Below, piece by piece: positions 8,603 through 17,789 of a stretch of DNA of 64,000 nt. The DNA comes from Oleisolibacter albus. GTDB lineage: Bacteria > Pseudomonadota > Alphaproteobacteria > Azospirillales > Azospirillaceae. Position 1 is the first letter of the stretch. Every line of letters starts with the position of its first letter. The notes below the pieces were generated by a model, which was not told the DNA's origin, did no database searches, and saw only the letters and a program-made list of their open reading frames with translations. Location: the NCBI RefSeq assembly GCF_003336875.1, contig NZ_QGNJ01000010.1, positions 103,846 to 167,845 of the forward strand. The letters run 5' to 3'. A program made the translations under genes and the position numbers.

Positions 8603-10075
8603 ATGGCCGATTACGACGACCGCTACCGCGGTCATGACGACCGCCAGACCGACCGGAGCCGCATGGACCGGGACCGCACGGAGCGGGGCCGGACGGACGA
8701 GGACCGCTACCGCCGCGGCGGCTATGGCGGCGAGTTCCGGCGCGAGTTCGGCGGCGGTGATTACGGCAGCCTGGATTTTTACGGCAGCCGCGACTATGGC
8801 GGGGACGCCTATCCCCCGGCCCGCTTCCGCGACGAGGAGCGGCAGAATGAGGGCCGCCAGGATCAGGGGTGGCGGGATCATGGCCGCCGCGACCAGGGCT
8901 ATGGCAGGCGCGGCGGCCGCGACTATGGCCGGACCGATTATGCCGGGGGCATGCAGGACGATATGCGCCGCTTCACCGGCGACCGCGATCCGGGCTGGAG
9001 CGGCTACCGCGGGCACCCCGGACAGGACACCGGCGGCCGCCGCGGCCATGGGGGCAACTTCGACGATGACCGCGGCCGGCGCGACTATGATATCGGCGGC
9101 TTCGGCGGCCGCTATGACGAGGGCAGCTCTGGCGCCCGCGGCGGCAACCGTGAAAGCGGTTATGGCTATGGCGGCGCCATGGGCCAGGATTACGGCCAGG
9201 GCTACAGTTCCTCGGCTTACCGCACCGCCTCCGGCGGCAGCTACGACCGCGGCGGCCCGGGCCGCGGCGATGACGACCGCGGCTTCTTCTCCCGCGCCGG
9301 CGACGAGATCGCCAGCTGGTTCGGCAGCGAACCCGCAGAACAGCGGCGCGAACGCGACGCCCGCCAGGGGGACAGCGGCGCCCAGCATCATGTCGGCCGC
9401 GGGCCGCGCAACTATCAGCGCTCCGACAGCCGCATCCAGGAGGACATCAACGACCGGCTGACCGCCGACCCCTATCTCGATGCCAGCGATATCGAGGTCG
9501 CCGTCAGCAATGGCGAGGCCACGCTGACCGGCACGGTCAGAAGCCGCCACGACAAGCGCCGGGCCGAAGATATCGCCGACGACGTCTCCGGCATCCGCCA
9601 TGTGCAGAACAATCTGCGGGTCCAGGACCAGCGCCAGGGCGGCCTGTCCGGGTCCGCCGGCAGCTATGGCAGCATCGGCGGCGGGTTCGCCAGTACCGGC
9701 AGCATGGCCGGCACCATGGCCGGGACCCTGGCGGGCGGCGGCAGCACCGCCACCAGCGGCGCCCTGAACAGCAGCGACCGGGCAAGCGGCGACCGGGGCA
9801 GCGGCTTCCAGTCCACCAGCACCCGGCCCGACACCAGCACCGGCGGCACCGGCGCCGTCACCTTCGCCAGCGGCAGCGGCAACAGCGATCAGGTGCGGCC
9901 GGGCGACACCGCCTCCGGCAGCAATGCCGGGGCCGCCGGCCGCAGCACCCAGATCGGCGGCGCCGCCTCCAGCCGCTCCGATATCGGCGGCGGGACCGGC
10001 AGCAGTGGCGTCGGCAGCAGTGGCGTCGGCAGCGGCGGGGCTGGCAGCAGCGGGTCCGGCAGCGACAAGCCGTGA
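8603..10075 (+). CDS. BON-domain protein with Arg/Gly/Tyr-rich disordered N-terminus
   Basis: The 490-residue protein starts at the ATG at 8603 (GAGGAG upstream). Residues 1-240 are an extremely hydrophilic Asp/Arg/Gly/Tyr-rich region. A BON domain follows at roughly 270-345, with RIQEDINDRLTADPYLDAS, VSNGEATLTGTV and an ADDVSGIRHVQNNL end. The last 145 residues are Gly/Ser/Thr-rich. BON domains in OsmY-like proteins bind membranes or phospholipids and are linked to osmotic stress. No signal peptide is visible, so the protein is probably cytoplasmic. The flanking disordered regions are likely flexible or phase-separating (inference). A terminator follows at 10106. Confidence 0.8.
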   Translation: MADYDDRYRGHDDRQTDRSRMDRDRTERGRTDEDRYRRGGYGGEFRREFGGGDYGSLDFYGSRDYGGDAYPPARFRDEERQNEGRQDQGWRDHGRRDQGYGRRGGRDYGRTDYAGGMQDDMRRFTGDRDPGWSGYRGHPGQDTGGRRGHGGNFDDDRGRRDYDIGGFGGRYDEGSSGARGGNRESGYGYGGAMGQDYGQGYSSSAYRTASGGSYDRGGPGRGDDDRGFFSRAGDEIASWFGSEPAEQRRERDARQGDSGAQHHVGRGPRNYQRSDSRIQEDINDRLTADPYLDASDIEVAVSNGEATLTGTVRSRHDKRRAEDIADDVSGIRHVQNNLRVQDQRQGGLSGSAGSYGSIGGGFASTGSMAGTMAGTLAGGGSTATSGALNSSDRASGDRGSGFQSTSTRPDTSTGGTGAVTFASGSGNSDQVRPGDTASGSNAGAAGRSTQIGGAASSRSDIGGGTGSSGVGSSGVGSGGAGSSGSGSDKP

Positions 10076-10105
10076 CCGTCCGGACAGGCGGACGGGGGAC
10101 GCAAG

Positions 10106-10136
10106 GGGGGTGCCGGCCGGCACCCCCGCCTTTTTT
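10106..10136 (+). terminator. Terminator after BON-domain gene
   Basis: A 22-nt perfect palindrome (10106-10127, GGGGGTGCC arms) is followed by GCC and six T residues, 30 bp after the stop codon. Confidence 0.88.
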
Positions 10137-10177
10137 CCAGCCCTACACCAGCACTTAACCATTTCGATTGCGAAGTG

Positions 10178-10799
10178 ATGGGGTCGCTCCAGCCGAGGAC
10201 CCGTCTTCCCGTGACCCCCAGCGCCCAGGCCCGCCCCCTCCCGTCCCCGACCATACGCGCGGAGCCGCAGGCCGAGGCCTGGGTCAGCTTCATCCGGCCG
10301 CTGACCGTGGACACGGCGGCCGCGCTGCTGGGGGCATGCCAGAGCCTGATGGGCGAGGGTGTGGAGCATATCCATCTCGCCATCGGCAGCGGCGGCGGCA
10401 GCATCATCGCCGGGTTGTCGGCCTATAACCAGCTGCGCGCCCTGCCCCTGCGCTTCACCACCTACAATATCGGCTGCGTCGACAGCGTGGCCATCCTGCC
10501 CTATCTGCTGGGCGACACCCGCCATGCCGACCCCTGGAGCAGCTTCCTGTTCCATGGCGTGACCTGGACCTTCGCCGGTGGCAATGACACCGCCCACAGC
10601 CAGGTGGCCGATGCCTTCGCCTGCGTCTCCAGCTATGAACGCCATCACCGCCGTCCGCACCGGCCTGCCGGAACTGCGCGTGCGCCAGTTGCGGGCCAAC
10701 AGCACCATCCTGTCCGGGGCCGAGGCCTGGGAACTGGGTCTGGCCACCGACCGTGGCAGCTTCAGCATCCCCCGCCAGGGCCGCTGGTGGCAGGTCTGA
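10178..10799 (+). pseudogene. Clp-fold serine protease-like gene, frameshifted
   Basis: The first part (about 10178-10640) encodes a ClpP/crotonase-like region: IHLAIGSGGGSIIAGLSAYNQL matches the GG oxyanion segment, GCVDSVAIL the nucleophile-Ser region and SFLFHGV the His region. After SSYER the frame runs into Arg/Pro-rich nonsense, while the +1 frame continues with the expected C-terminus (AITAVRTGLPE, LRANSTILSGAEAWELGLA) to a stop at 10799. A one-base indel near 10635-10650 therefore splits the gene. It may be a true pseudogene or a sequence error. The N-terminal start is uncertain (GTG 10175, ATG 10178 or GTG 10211). Confidence 0.7.
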
Positions 10800-10837
10800 C
10801 CACGGCAGCCCACGGATCGCCAGCCGGCTGGCCGCAT

Positions 10838-11132
10838 TGGACAAAATTCCTATTCTGCCCTACACTGCCGGCACGCACCGGTCGGTGCGCGGCTCTTGTC
10901 CATGGTGAAGATGCGGAAGCAAAGGGGGGGCGGCGGTCACATCGGTGACTGTCTCACAGGCGGGGTGCAGTTCAGGCCTGTTGCGTCGCCTTTGTCACCT
11001 TAAGGCGGATTAAGCCAATGAAATCAACAACTTCCATGTTAACCGGCATGCCCGGCGACGTCGCCTTAACGTCACCTTTGTCGCTTTATGGTCGCCTTGG
11101 CGTCGCGTTTGCGTTGCGTTTCCGTCGCCTTT
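10838..11132. repeat. Dispersed intergenic element, copy A, with GTCGCCTT iterons
   Basis: This non-coding stretch shares a series of blocks, in the same order, with 63655-63874. They are TTGGACAA..TCCTATT at the left end, a GCGCG..CTTG..GGT.AAGA block, and GTCGCCTTTGTC followed by TTAAGG. Its right part is an array of degenerate GTCGCCTTT units beginning at 11060, 11071, 11080, 11091, 11102, 11113 and 11124, mostly 11 bp apart, plus 10985 and 10994. It occupies the gap between the Clp-like pseudogene and gpsA and contains no credible ORF. Confidence 0.7.
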
Positions 11133-11174
11133 GGCCGGGCCGGCGCCTGTCACCTTGAAGCCGCCGGGCGGCGC

Positions 11175-12167
11175 TCAGACCGCCTCGACCTTGAACGGCC
11201 GCGTCAGCAGGGCTTCGATGACGGCATCCAGGTCGGCCCCGCGGTTGAGGATGGCGTCCACGGCCTGGCACAGGGGCATGTCCACGCCCAGCCGGGCCGC
11301 CAGATCGGTGACGGCGCGGGCGGTATAGACGCCTTCGGCCACGCTGCGGCGTTCGCCCAGCACCTCGGTCAGGGTCCGGCCCTGGCCCAGGGCGGCGCCC
11401 AGGCTCATGTTGCGCGATTGCAGGCTGGAACAGGTCAGCGTCAGGTCGCCCAGGCCGGACAGGCCCATCAGCGTTTCGGCGCGCGCACCCAGGCGCAGGG
11501 CCAGCCGGGTGATCTCGGCCAGGCCGCGGGTGATCAGGGCGGCGCGGGCATTGTCGCCCAGCCGGCGCCCCTCGACGATGCCGCAGGCGATGGCCAGCAC
11601 ATTCTTGACGGCGCCGCCCACCTGCGCCCCCACCAGATCGTCGGACAGGTAGGGGCGGAAGGTCCGGCCGCCGATGGCCTCCAGCAGGCGCCGGCCCAGA
11701 ATCTGGTCGCGGATGGCCAGCGTCACCGCCGTGGGCAGCCCCCGGGCCACCTCGGCGGCGAAGGTGGGGCCGGACAGCACGGCCACGGGATGGTCGCCCA
11801 GCTCCGCCGCGGCGGCCTCGCTCATCAGGCAGCCCGTGTCCAGCTCGATGCCCTTGGCACAGATGACCACCGGCACCTGCGGGGCCAGATGCGGCGCCAG
11901 CGACCGGCAGGCGGCGCGCAGATGCTGGGCCGGGGTCACCAGCAGCAGCGCCTCGGCGGCGGCGGCCTCGGCCAGATCGGCGGTGGCGCGGATGGCCGGG
12001 TCCAGCGGCACGCCGGGCAGGAACAGGCTGTTCTCATGGCTGGCGTTGATGCTGGCCACCACCTCGGGCTCGCGCGCCTGCACCACCACCGCGCCGCCAG
12101 CCCGTGCCGCCGCCATGGCCAGCGCCGTTCCCCAGGCGCCCGCCCCGATCACGCCGATCCGCCGCAT
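11175..12167 (-). CDS. gpsA: Glycerol-3-phosphate dehydrogenase [NAD(P)+]
   Basis: The 330-residue protein reduces dihydroxyacetone phosphate to sn-glycerol 3-phosphate for phospholipid synthesis. It begins with the Rossmann motif [14 protein letters not shown], followed by [12 protein letters not shown] near residue 137 and the substrate-domain block [17 protein letters not shown] with the catalytic Lys. The C-terminal [19 protein letters not shown] completes the family pattern. The start is the ATG at 12167; 12 further in-frame codons upstream are unlikely to be translated. In many alphaproteobacteria gpsA lies near tsaD, as here with one gene between. Confidence 0.96.
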   Translation of the reverse strand: MRRIGVIGAGAWGTALAMAAARAGGAVVVQAREPEVVASINASHENSLFLPGVPLDPAIRATADLAEAAAAEALLLVTPAQHLRAACRSLAPHLAPQVPVVICAKGIELDTGCLMSEAAAAELGDHPVAVLSGPTFAAEVARGLPTAVTLAIRDQILGRRLLEAIGGRTFRPYLSDDLVGAQVGGAVKNVLAIACGIVEGRRLGDNARAALITRGLAEITRLALRLGARAETLMGLSGLGDLTLTCSSLQSRNMSLGAALGQGRTLTEVLGERRSVAEGVYTARAVTDLAARLGVDMPLCQAVDAILNRGADLDAVIEALLTRPFKVEAV

Positions 12168-12337
12168 GGCTGTTCCCCCTACCGGACATCTTGAGTGCGG
12201 CAAGGCTTAACGCGCCGCCCGGCCCGGATGCAACAGCGCTCCCGCTGCGGACAGGGCCACCGGCTCGCGCCGATGGCCCCGTCTTCGCCCCGGCCGGGCA
12301 CGGCGGTCAGGACTGCTGTCCTTTCCGCGTGCGGTCC

Positions 12338-12919
12338 CTACTCCGCACTGGCCGTGGCGCTGTCCTGAAGGGCGCAGTCGCTGCCCCAGGCCTGGCACTG
12401 GCGCAGCGCCTCGGTCCGGGCCTCGTCCAGCGTGGCCTGCACCGTCCAGCCATAGGCGCCGTCCGGCGACAGGGCCAGGGCCTTGGCCCCTTCGGCCTTC
12501 TCATAGTCGGCGATGACCTCGCCGCGCAGATCGCTGGAGTCGCTGTAGCGCCGCTTCAGCGTGTCCAGGGCCTCATCGGCCCGGCGGTCGCCGACCAGCG
12601 TCTCCCCGTTCTCGGCGATGATCCGGCAGGGGCTGGTGGCCTGCGCCGTGCAGCGGGCCAGGGCCTCGGCCCGCATCTGGGCCGGGTCGCCGCGGCCGGC
12701 GCTGTAACCGATGGCGCCGTCCTCGGCCATGGCGAAGGCCTTCGGCGCCCCCAGCTTGTCATAGACGGCATAGGCCTCGCGGCCCGCGGGGCTCATCTTC
12801 TCGATAGCGGCCGCGATCTCGTCGCCGGACACCGCCGGCGATCCAGCCGTCTGCGCCTGGGCCAGACCCGGCAGGGCCGCCAGACAGGCGGCGGCCAGAA
12901 GGGCTTTGCTGCTGCGCAT
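12338..12919 (-). CDS. Secreted protein with two DUF4189-like repeats
   Basis: This 193-residue protein starts at the ATG at 12919 (GGAGAG upstream) with a signal peptide (LLAAACLAALPGLAQAQ). It holds two similar modules, each with an A-x-A-x-(A/S)-x-DG-A-x-G(Y/W) strand followed by an AL-x-x-C helix: FAMAEDGAIGYSAGRG ... ALARC and LALSPDGAYGWTVQ ... ALRQC. A further Cys after each may form disulfides. The pattern resembles DUF4189, a periplasmic domain of unknown function. It lies between tsaD and gpsA in the same orientation. Confidence 0.72.
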   Translation of the reverse strand: MRSSKALLAAACLAALPGLAQAQTAGSPAVSGDEIAAAIEKMSPAGREAYAVYDKLGAPKAFAMAEDGAIGYSAGRGDPAQMRAEALARCTAQATSPCRIIAENGETLVGDRRADEALDTLKRRYSDSSDLRGEVIADYEKAEGAKALALSPDGAYGWTVQATLDEARTEALRQCQAWGSDCALQDSATASAE

Positions 12920-13209
12920 GAAATCTCTCCGTCCTCGGCGCCCCCGCCGCGGAGGGGGCGGCAGGGATCGTGGGTGAAGGAACGGCACAGCATCGGCCGG
13001 GGGCCTGCGCCGTCCGTTCCCGTTTCGCCAAGACAACGGCAAGAGAACGGCCTTGTTCCGGGATGGCGGAACAAAGGAACGGCAAGGGCAGAATCGGGCA
13101 ATCCCGCCCGATTTCCGCCCGGATCCTCACACAATCCCGCTCTGGTCTGTTTCCCGGCCCGCCGCCCCGCACCCGGCGGTGCACAGCCAAGGTGCCGGAC
13201 GCGCGGGGA

Positions 13210-14280
13210 TCAGGCCTTGGCCCCGGCGAAGGGCGCGGCCTTGGCCTGGGGGTCCAGGGGCCAGCGCGGGCGGGGCGCGAAATCCAGCCCGTCGCGCAGG
13301 CCCAGGCGCAGCCGCTCCAGCCCGGCCCAGGCGATCATGGCGCCATTGTCGGTGCACAGGGCATGGGGCGGGGCCACGAAGTCGAAGCCGCGCTTGGCGC
13401 ACAGCGCCTGCAGCCGGCCGCGCAGCATCTGGTTGGCGGCCACGCCGCCGGCCACCACCAGGGTACGGCCCTGGGGATGGTCGGCGCGGAAGGCCTTGAT
13501 GGCCCGGTCGCAGCGGTCGACCAGACTGTCACCCACGGCCCGGTGGAAACTGGCGGCCAGATCGGCCACATCCCGGTCCGTGGGGCTGCCCAGCGCCTCG
13601 GCATGGCGGCGCACCGCCGTCTTCAGGCCGGAGAAGCTGAAATCGAAGCCCGGCCGGCCCTTCATCGGCACCGGCAGATCGAAGCGGTCGGGGTCGGCGG
13701 CGCTGCGCGCCGCCTTCTCCATCAGCGGCCCGCCGGGATAGCCCAGCCCCAGCAGCTTGGCCGACTTGTCGAAGGCCTCGCCCACGGCGTCGTCGATGGT
13801 GGTGCCCAGACGCCGGTAGCGCCCCACCCCCTCCACCGCCAGCAGCTGGCAATGGCCGCCGCTGACCAGCAGCAGCAGGAACGGGAACGGCACCCCATGG
13901 GTCAGCCGGGCCGTCAGCGCGTGGCCCTCCAGATGGTTGACGGCGGCGAAGGGCAGGCCGCGCACGGCGCAGATGGCCTTGGCCGTCATCACCCCGACCA
14001 TGACGCCGCCGATCAGCCCCGGCCCGGCGGTGGCGGCCACGCCGTCCACCCGGTCCAGCCCCAGCCCCGCCTCGGCCAGGGCCTGACGCACCAGCCGGTC
14101 CAGATGGTGAAGATGGGCGCGGGCGGCGATCTCCGGCACCACGCCGCCATAGGGGGCGTGGTCGTCCAGCTGGCTCAGCACCACGTTCGACAGGATGCGG
14201 CCGGACGGCGAATCGCCGTCGGCCTCCACCAGGGCCGCCGCCGTCTCGTCGCAGCTGGTCTCGATTCCAAGCACAATCAT
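13210..14280 (-). CDS. tsaD: tRNA N6-adenosine threonylcarbamoyltransferase
   Basis: The 356-residue protein transfers the threonylcarbamoyl group from TC-AMP to A37 of ANN-decoding tRNAs with TsaB and TsaE. The sequence shows [13 protein letters not shown] at the N-terminus, [26 protein letters not shown], the metal-binding NHLEGH motif (His-x3-His) near residue 115, [11 protein letters not shown], and [12 protein letters not shown] toward the end. Length is standard. It is divergent from hemC, with an 81-bp shared promoter region. Confidence 0.97.
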   Translation of the reverse strand: MIVLGIETSCDETAAALVEADGDSPSGRILSNVVLSQLDDHAPYGGVVPEIAARAHLHHLDRLVRQALAEAGLGLDRVDGVAATAGPGLIGGVMVGVMTAKAICAVRGLPFAAVNHLEGHALTARLTHGVPFPFLLLLVSGGHCQLLAVEGVGRYRRLGTTIDDAVGEAFDKSAKLLGLGYPGGPLMEKAARSAADPDRFDLPVPMKGRPGFDFSFSGLKTAVRRHAEALGSPTDRDVADLAASFHRAVGDSLVDRCDRAIKAFRADHPQGRTLVVAGGVAANQMLRGRLQALCAKRGFDFVAPPHALCTDNGAMIAWAGLERLRLGLRDGLDFAPRPRWPLDPQAKAAPFAGAKA

Positions 14281-14361
14281 GATGCCGGGAAGCTAGGGAG
14301 ATGCGCGCCAGTGTGCAAGGCGCACTTCCCTGCGGAGCCATTCGGGATTATTGAGGCGGGC

Positions 14362-15333
14362 ATGAGCAGCGCACTCCTCCGCATCGGCACCCGTGGCAGC
14401 CCCCTGGCGCTGGCACAGGCCCATGAGACCCGCGACCGTCTGGCCGCCGCCTTCCCGGACCTGGCGGAAGCGGGCGCCATCGAGATCGTGGTCATCAAGA
14501 CCACCGGCGACCGCATCCTCGACCGCACGCTGATGGAAGCGGGCGGCAAGGGTCTCTTCACCAAGGAGATCGAGGACGCCATGCTGGAGGGCCGGGTCGA
14601 TCTGGCCGTCCACAGCATGAAGGACGTGCCGACCTGGCTGCCCGACGGGCTGCAGCTGACGGCCATGCTGCCGCGGGAGGACCCGCGCGACGCCTGGTTC
14701 TGCCGCCAGGGCTGCGGCATCGACGCCCTGCCGTCCGGCAGCGTCGTCGGCACCGCCAGCCTGCGCCGCCAGGCCCAGATCCTGGCCCGCCGTCCGGATC
14801 TGCGCATCGTCCCGCTGCGCGGCAATGTGCAGACGCGCCTGACCAAGATGGACGAGGGTCTGGTGGATGCCACGCTGCTGGCCATGGCCGGGCTGAAGCG
14901 TCTGGGTCTGGCCGACCGCATCACCGCCGCCATCGACCCCAAGGACATGCTGCCGGCCGTGGCCCAGGGCGCCATCGGCATCGAGACGCGGGCCGGGGAC
15001 GACCGCACCAACGCCTATATCCGCGCCCTGAACTGTGCCGTCACCTGGGACCGGGTGACGGCCGAGCGCGGCGTGCTGGCGGCGCTGGACGGGTCCTGCC
15101 GCACCCCCATCGCCGCCCTGGCCCGGATCGATCCCGACGACCGGCTGTCGCTGTCGGCCCTAGTCATCCGCCCCGACGGCTCGCAATGGTTCACCACCAC
15201 GCGCGCCGGCAGCCGGGCGGAGGCCGCCGCCCTGGGCGCCGATGCCGGGCAGGAGCTGAAATCCCGCCTGCCCGCGGACTTCTTCCGCGCCGATCCGCTG
15301 CAGGGCGGGGCGGCCGGCGGGCCGGTGGTGTGA
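14362..15333 (+). CDS. hemC: Hydroxymethylbilane synthase (porphobilinogen deaminase)
   Basis: The 323-residue enzyme polymerises four porphobilinogens into hydroxymethylbilane. Recognisable features are RIGTRGSPLALAQA at the start, KGLFTKEIEDAML, DLAVHSMKDVPT, TASLRRQAQ, LRGNVQTRL and LDGSCRTPIAA, whose Cys (about residue 248) binds the dipyrromethane cofactor. The start is the ATG at 14362; the frame is open upstream, but that runs antisense through tsaD. Its stop overlaps the hemD start (GTGA), giving a coupled hemC-hemD-Mic60-hemY operon. Confidence 0.97.
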   Translation: MSSALLRIGTRGSPLALAQAHETRDRLAAAFPDLAEAGAIEIVVIKTTGDRILDRTLMEAGGKGLFTKEIEDAMLEGRVDLAVHSMKDVPTWLPDGLQLTAMLPREDPRDAWFCRQGCGIDALPSGSVVGTASLRRQAQILARRPDLRIVPLRGNVQTRLTKMDEGLVDATLLAMAGLKRLGLADRITAAIDPKDMLPAVAQGAIGIETRAGDDRTNAYIRALNCAVTWDRVTAERGVLAALDGSCRTPIAALARIDPDDRLSLSALVIRPDGSQWFTTTRAGSRAEAAALGADAGQELKSRLPADFFRADPLQGGAAGGPVV

Positions 15334-16049
15334 CGGCGGTCCTGGTCACCCGCCCGCGGGCCGAGGCGGCGGAAACCGCTGCCGCCCTGCGTTCCCTCGG
15401 CCATCACCCCGTCCTGGCGCCGCTGCTGGAGATCCGGCCCCTGCCGGGACCGGCGCTGGATCTGGCCGGGGTGCAGGCGCTGGCCGTGACCAGCGTCAAC
15501 GGCGTGCGCGCCCTGGCCGGGCGCACGGGCCGGCGCGACCTGCCCCTCTTCGCCGTGGGCGGGCGCACGGCGCGGGAGGCGGCGACGGCCGGCTTCCGGA
15601 CCATCCACACCGCCGACGGCGATGCGCGCGGTCTGGCCGCCCTGCTGGCCGGCACCCTCGACCCCGCCGCCGGCGCCGTGCTGCATCTGGGCGGGCGGGA
15701 GCAGGCGGCCGATCTCGGCCTGCTGCTGGCGCCCGCCGGCCTGCCGGTCCGCCGCGTCATCGGCTATGCGGCCGAAGCCGTCCCGGCCCTGCCGGCAGAG
15801 GCGGACACCGCCCTGCGCCGGGGCGGTGTCGTGGCTGCGCTGTTTTTCTCTCCCCGCAGCGCAAGGCTGTTTGTTAGCCTTGCCCAGGCTGCCGGCCTCG
15901 GGGACAGCTGCCGCACCGTCACCGCCTGCTGTCTCAGCCCGGCCGTGGCCGACGCGGCGACAGCCCTGCCCTGGCGGTCCGTGCGGACGGCGCAGCGGCC
16001 GGATCAGACGGCCCTGCTGGCCCTGCTGCCCCCGGCAGCCGGGACCTGA
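15330..16049 (+). CDS. hemD: Uroporphyrinogen-III synthase
   Basis: The 239-residue HemD-family protein cyclises hydroxymethylbilane to uroporphyrinogen III. It begins at a GTG overlapping the hemC stop. Features are VLVTRPRAEAAETAAALRSLG, a LAVTSVNGVRAL segment corresponding to the family's T-S-x-N-G/A motif, VGGRTAREA, and a later FFSPRSARLF. The sequence is poorly conserved, as usual for HemD, so identity rests partly on position between hemC and the Mic60-hemY pair. Confidence 0.92.
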   Translation: MTAVLVTRPRAEAAETAAALRSLGHHPVLAPLLEIRPLPGPALDLAGVQALAVTSVNGVRALAGRTGRRDLPLFAVGGRTAREAATAGFRTIHTADGDARGLAALLAGTLDPAAGAVLHLGGREQAADLGLLLAPAGLPVRRVIGYAAEAVPALPAEADTALRRGGVVAALFFSPRSARLFVSLAQAAGLGDSCRTVTACCLSPAVADAATALPWRSVRTAQRPDQTALLALLPPAAGT

Positions 16050-16082
16050 TCGAAGACGCCCGAGGGGGAGGAGAGAGAATCC

Positions 16083-17789
16083 ATGGCGGCCCAGGACGAC
16101 AGCACCGCTCCGGCGCCCGGCGACGACAGCCCGGCGCCCCGGCCGGCCGACGCCGTGATCGCCCGCTTCGGCGGCGTCCGCGTGCTGGCGGAGGCGCTGC
16201 ACCTGCCCCTGACCACGGTGTTCGGCTGGAAGGAGCGCGGCGTCATCCCCGAACAGCAGCGCGCCGCCATCCTGGCCGCGGCCGAGGCCCGCGGTCTGTC
16301 GCTGACCGCGGCGGAGCTGGCGCCGGCCCTGGCGCCGGAGCCGCCCTCCATCACCGATGTGGAAGCCGAGATCATCCAGCCGCCCCCCGCCCCCGACCTC
16401 ACCGGCCCCGACAGCACCGGTTCCACCGGCCCCAATGGCACAGGCCCCGATGCCGGCGGCCGCGGCGGTCCGGCGGCTCCCGCCGACAGCGGCCCGCGCC
16501 CCCTGCCCCCGCCCGGCGGGAACAGCCGGCCGGCGCGGGACACCGCCCCGCCGCCCCGCCGCGGCGGGTCCGCCCTGGCCGGTCTGGCCCTGCTGGTCTC
16601 GCTGGCGGCCCTGGGTGTCGGCGGCTACGGGCTGATGCGGGCGGGCGTACTGCCCGCCCTTCCCGGCCTGCCGGCCCCTGCGGCGGCTCCGGACGATCCC
16701 CGCTTCGCCGCGCTGGCCGGCCGTGCCGAGGATCTGGAACGGCAGCTGGTGGTGCTGCGCGCCGCCATGGCCGAGCCCCCGTCACCCGGCCAGGCCGCGC
16801 CCGCCCTGCCCGCGGCCCTCACCGACCTGCCGGCCAAGGTCGCGGATCTCGAACGCCGGGTCACGGCCCTGGCCAACAGCCTGACCGTGCCCGGACCGCA
16901 GACGGCGGCCCCGGCCGTGGATGCGGGGGAACTGGCCTCGCTGCGGGCCGACATGGCCGGCCTCAGCCAGCGTCTGGCCACGCTGGAGGCCGGCCCCAGC
17001 GCCAGCCCCGATTCGGCCCTGGCCCAGCAGCTGGAACAGCTGGCCGGCCGGCTGACGGCGGTGGAGGGCTGGGCCCAGAGCGTGGCCGCCCTGACCCAGC
17101 GCCAGCAGGCGCTGGACCAGACCGTCACCGAGCTCACGGCCCGCCTCGACCAGCTCAACGGCACGGTCCAGGCCGGACAGCGCAGCGCCAGCACCGGGGA
17201 GGCGCTGGTGGTCGCCGCCGGGCAGCTGCAGGCGGCGCTGGAGGCCGGGCGCGCTTATGTCCGGGAGCTGGCGGCCGTGCGGGGGCTGGCCGGGACTGCC
17301 GGCCCCGAACTGGCTGCCGATCTCGACGGCATGCTGGCTCCGCTGGCCCCCACGGCCGAAACCGGCCTGCCGCCGGCGCTGGCCCTGCACACCCGCTTCA
17401 AGGCCCTGGCGCCGGAGATCATCCAGGCCGACCGGCTGCGCGGCGATGCCGACTGGACCCAGCAGACTCTGGGCCGCATCTCCGCGCTGGTGACGGTGCG
17501 CCGCTCCTCCGGCGAGGTGGCCGGCGACGGGGTGGACGCCATCGTCGCCCGGGCCGAGGCCGCGATGGACAAGGGCGATCTGGCCAAGGCTGTGGCCGAG
17601 CTGGAGGCGCTGGGCGGACCCGCGGCCGACAAGGCCGCCCCCTGGCTGCGTGACGCCCGCGCCCGCGTGGCCGCCGATCAGGCCGCCCGCCATCTGGCTG
17701 AACTGGCGCTGGCCCGTCTGTCCGGCGCACAATCAGGCGCCCAATCCGGTTCCGGACCGGCGCGGCCCGGGACAGGAGCGCAGCCATGA
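16083..17789 (+). CDS. Mitofilin/Mic60-like membrane protein with N-terminal HTH-like domain
   Basis: This 568-residue protein occupies the conserved slot between hemD and hemY where alphaproteobacteria carry a Mic60 homologue. Residues about 20-75 (VIARFGGVRVLAEALHLPL, then VFGWKERGVIPEQQRAAIL) resemble a small Cro/YdaS-type helix-turn-helix of the carph-isopro kind. A Pro-rich disordered linker is followed by one transmembrane helix near 164-182 (ALAGLALLVSLAALGVGGYG), then about 300 residues of predicted coiled coil and a C-terminal mitofilin-like helical domain. Mic60 shapes inner-membrane invaginations. The stop overlaps the hemY start (ATGA). Confidence 0.85.
   Translation: MAAQDDSTAPAPGDDSPAPRPADAVIARFGGVRVLAEALHLPLTTVFGWKERGVIPEQQRAAILAAAEARGLSLTAAELAPALAPEPPSITDVEAEIIQPPPAPDLTGPDSTGSTGPNGTGPDAGGRGGPAAPADSGPRPLPPPGGNSRPARDTAPPPRRGGSALAGLALLVSLAALGVGGYGLMRAGVLPALPGLPAPAAAPDDPRFAALAGRAEDLERQLVVLRAAMAEPPSPGQAAPALPAALTDLPAKVADLERRVTALANSLTVPGPQTAAPAVDAGELASLRADMAGLSQRLATLEAGPSASPDSALAQQLEQLAGRLTAVEGWAQSVAALTQRQQALDQTVTELTARLDQLNGTVQAGQRSASTGEALVVAAGQLQAALEAGRAYVRELAAVRGLAGTAGPELAADLDGMLAPLAPTAETGLPPALALHTRFKALAPEIIQADRLRGDADWTQQTLGRISALVTVRRSSGEVAGDGVDAIVARAEAAMDKGDLAKAVAELEALGGPAADKAAPWLRDARARVAADQAARHLAELALARLSGAQSGAQSGSGPARPGTGAQP

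Noticed and set aside
8369..10837. Very long leftward open frame antisense to the BON gene
   Set aside because: It arises from GC-rich codon bias opposite a real gene; the translation is Ala/Gly/Val-rich without motifs. Only its last 94 codons (YciI-like) are supported.
12970..14361. Upstream extension of the hemC reading frame
   Set aside because: It runs antisense through tsaD and lacks homology; hemC begins at 14362 with the family's usual N-terminus.
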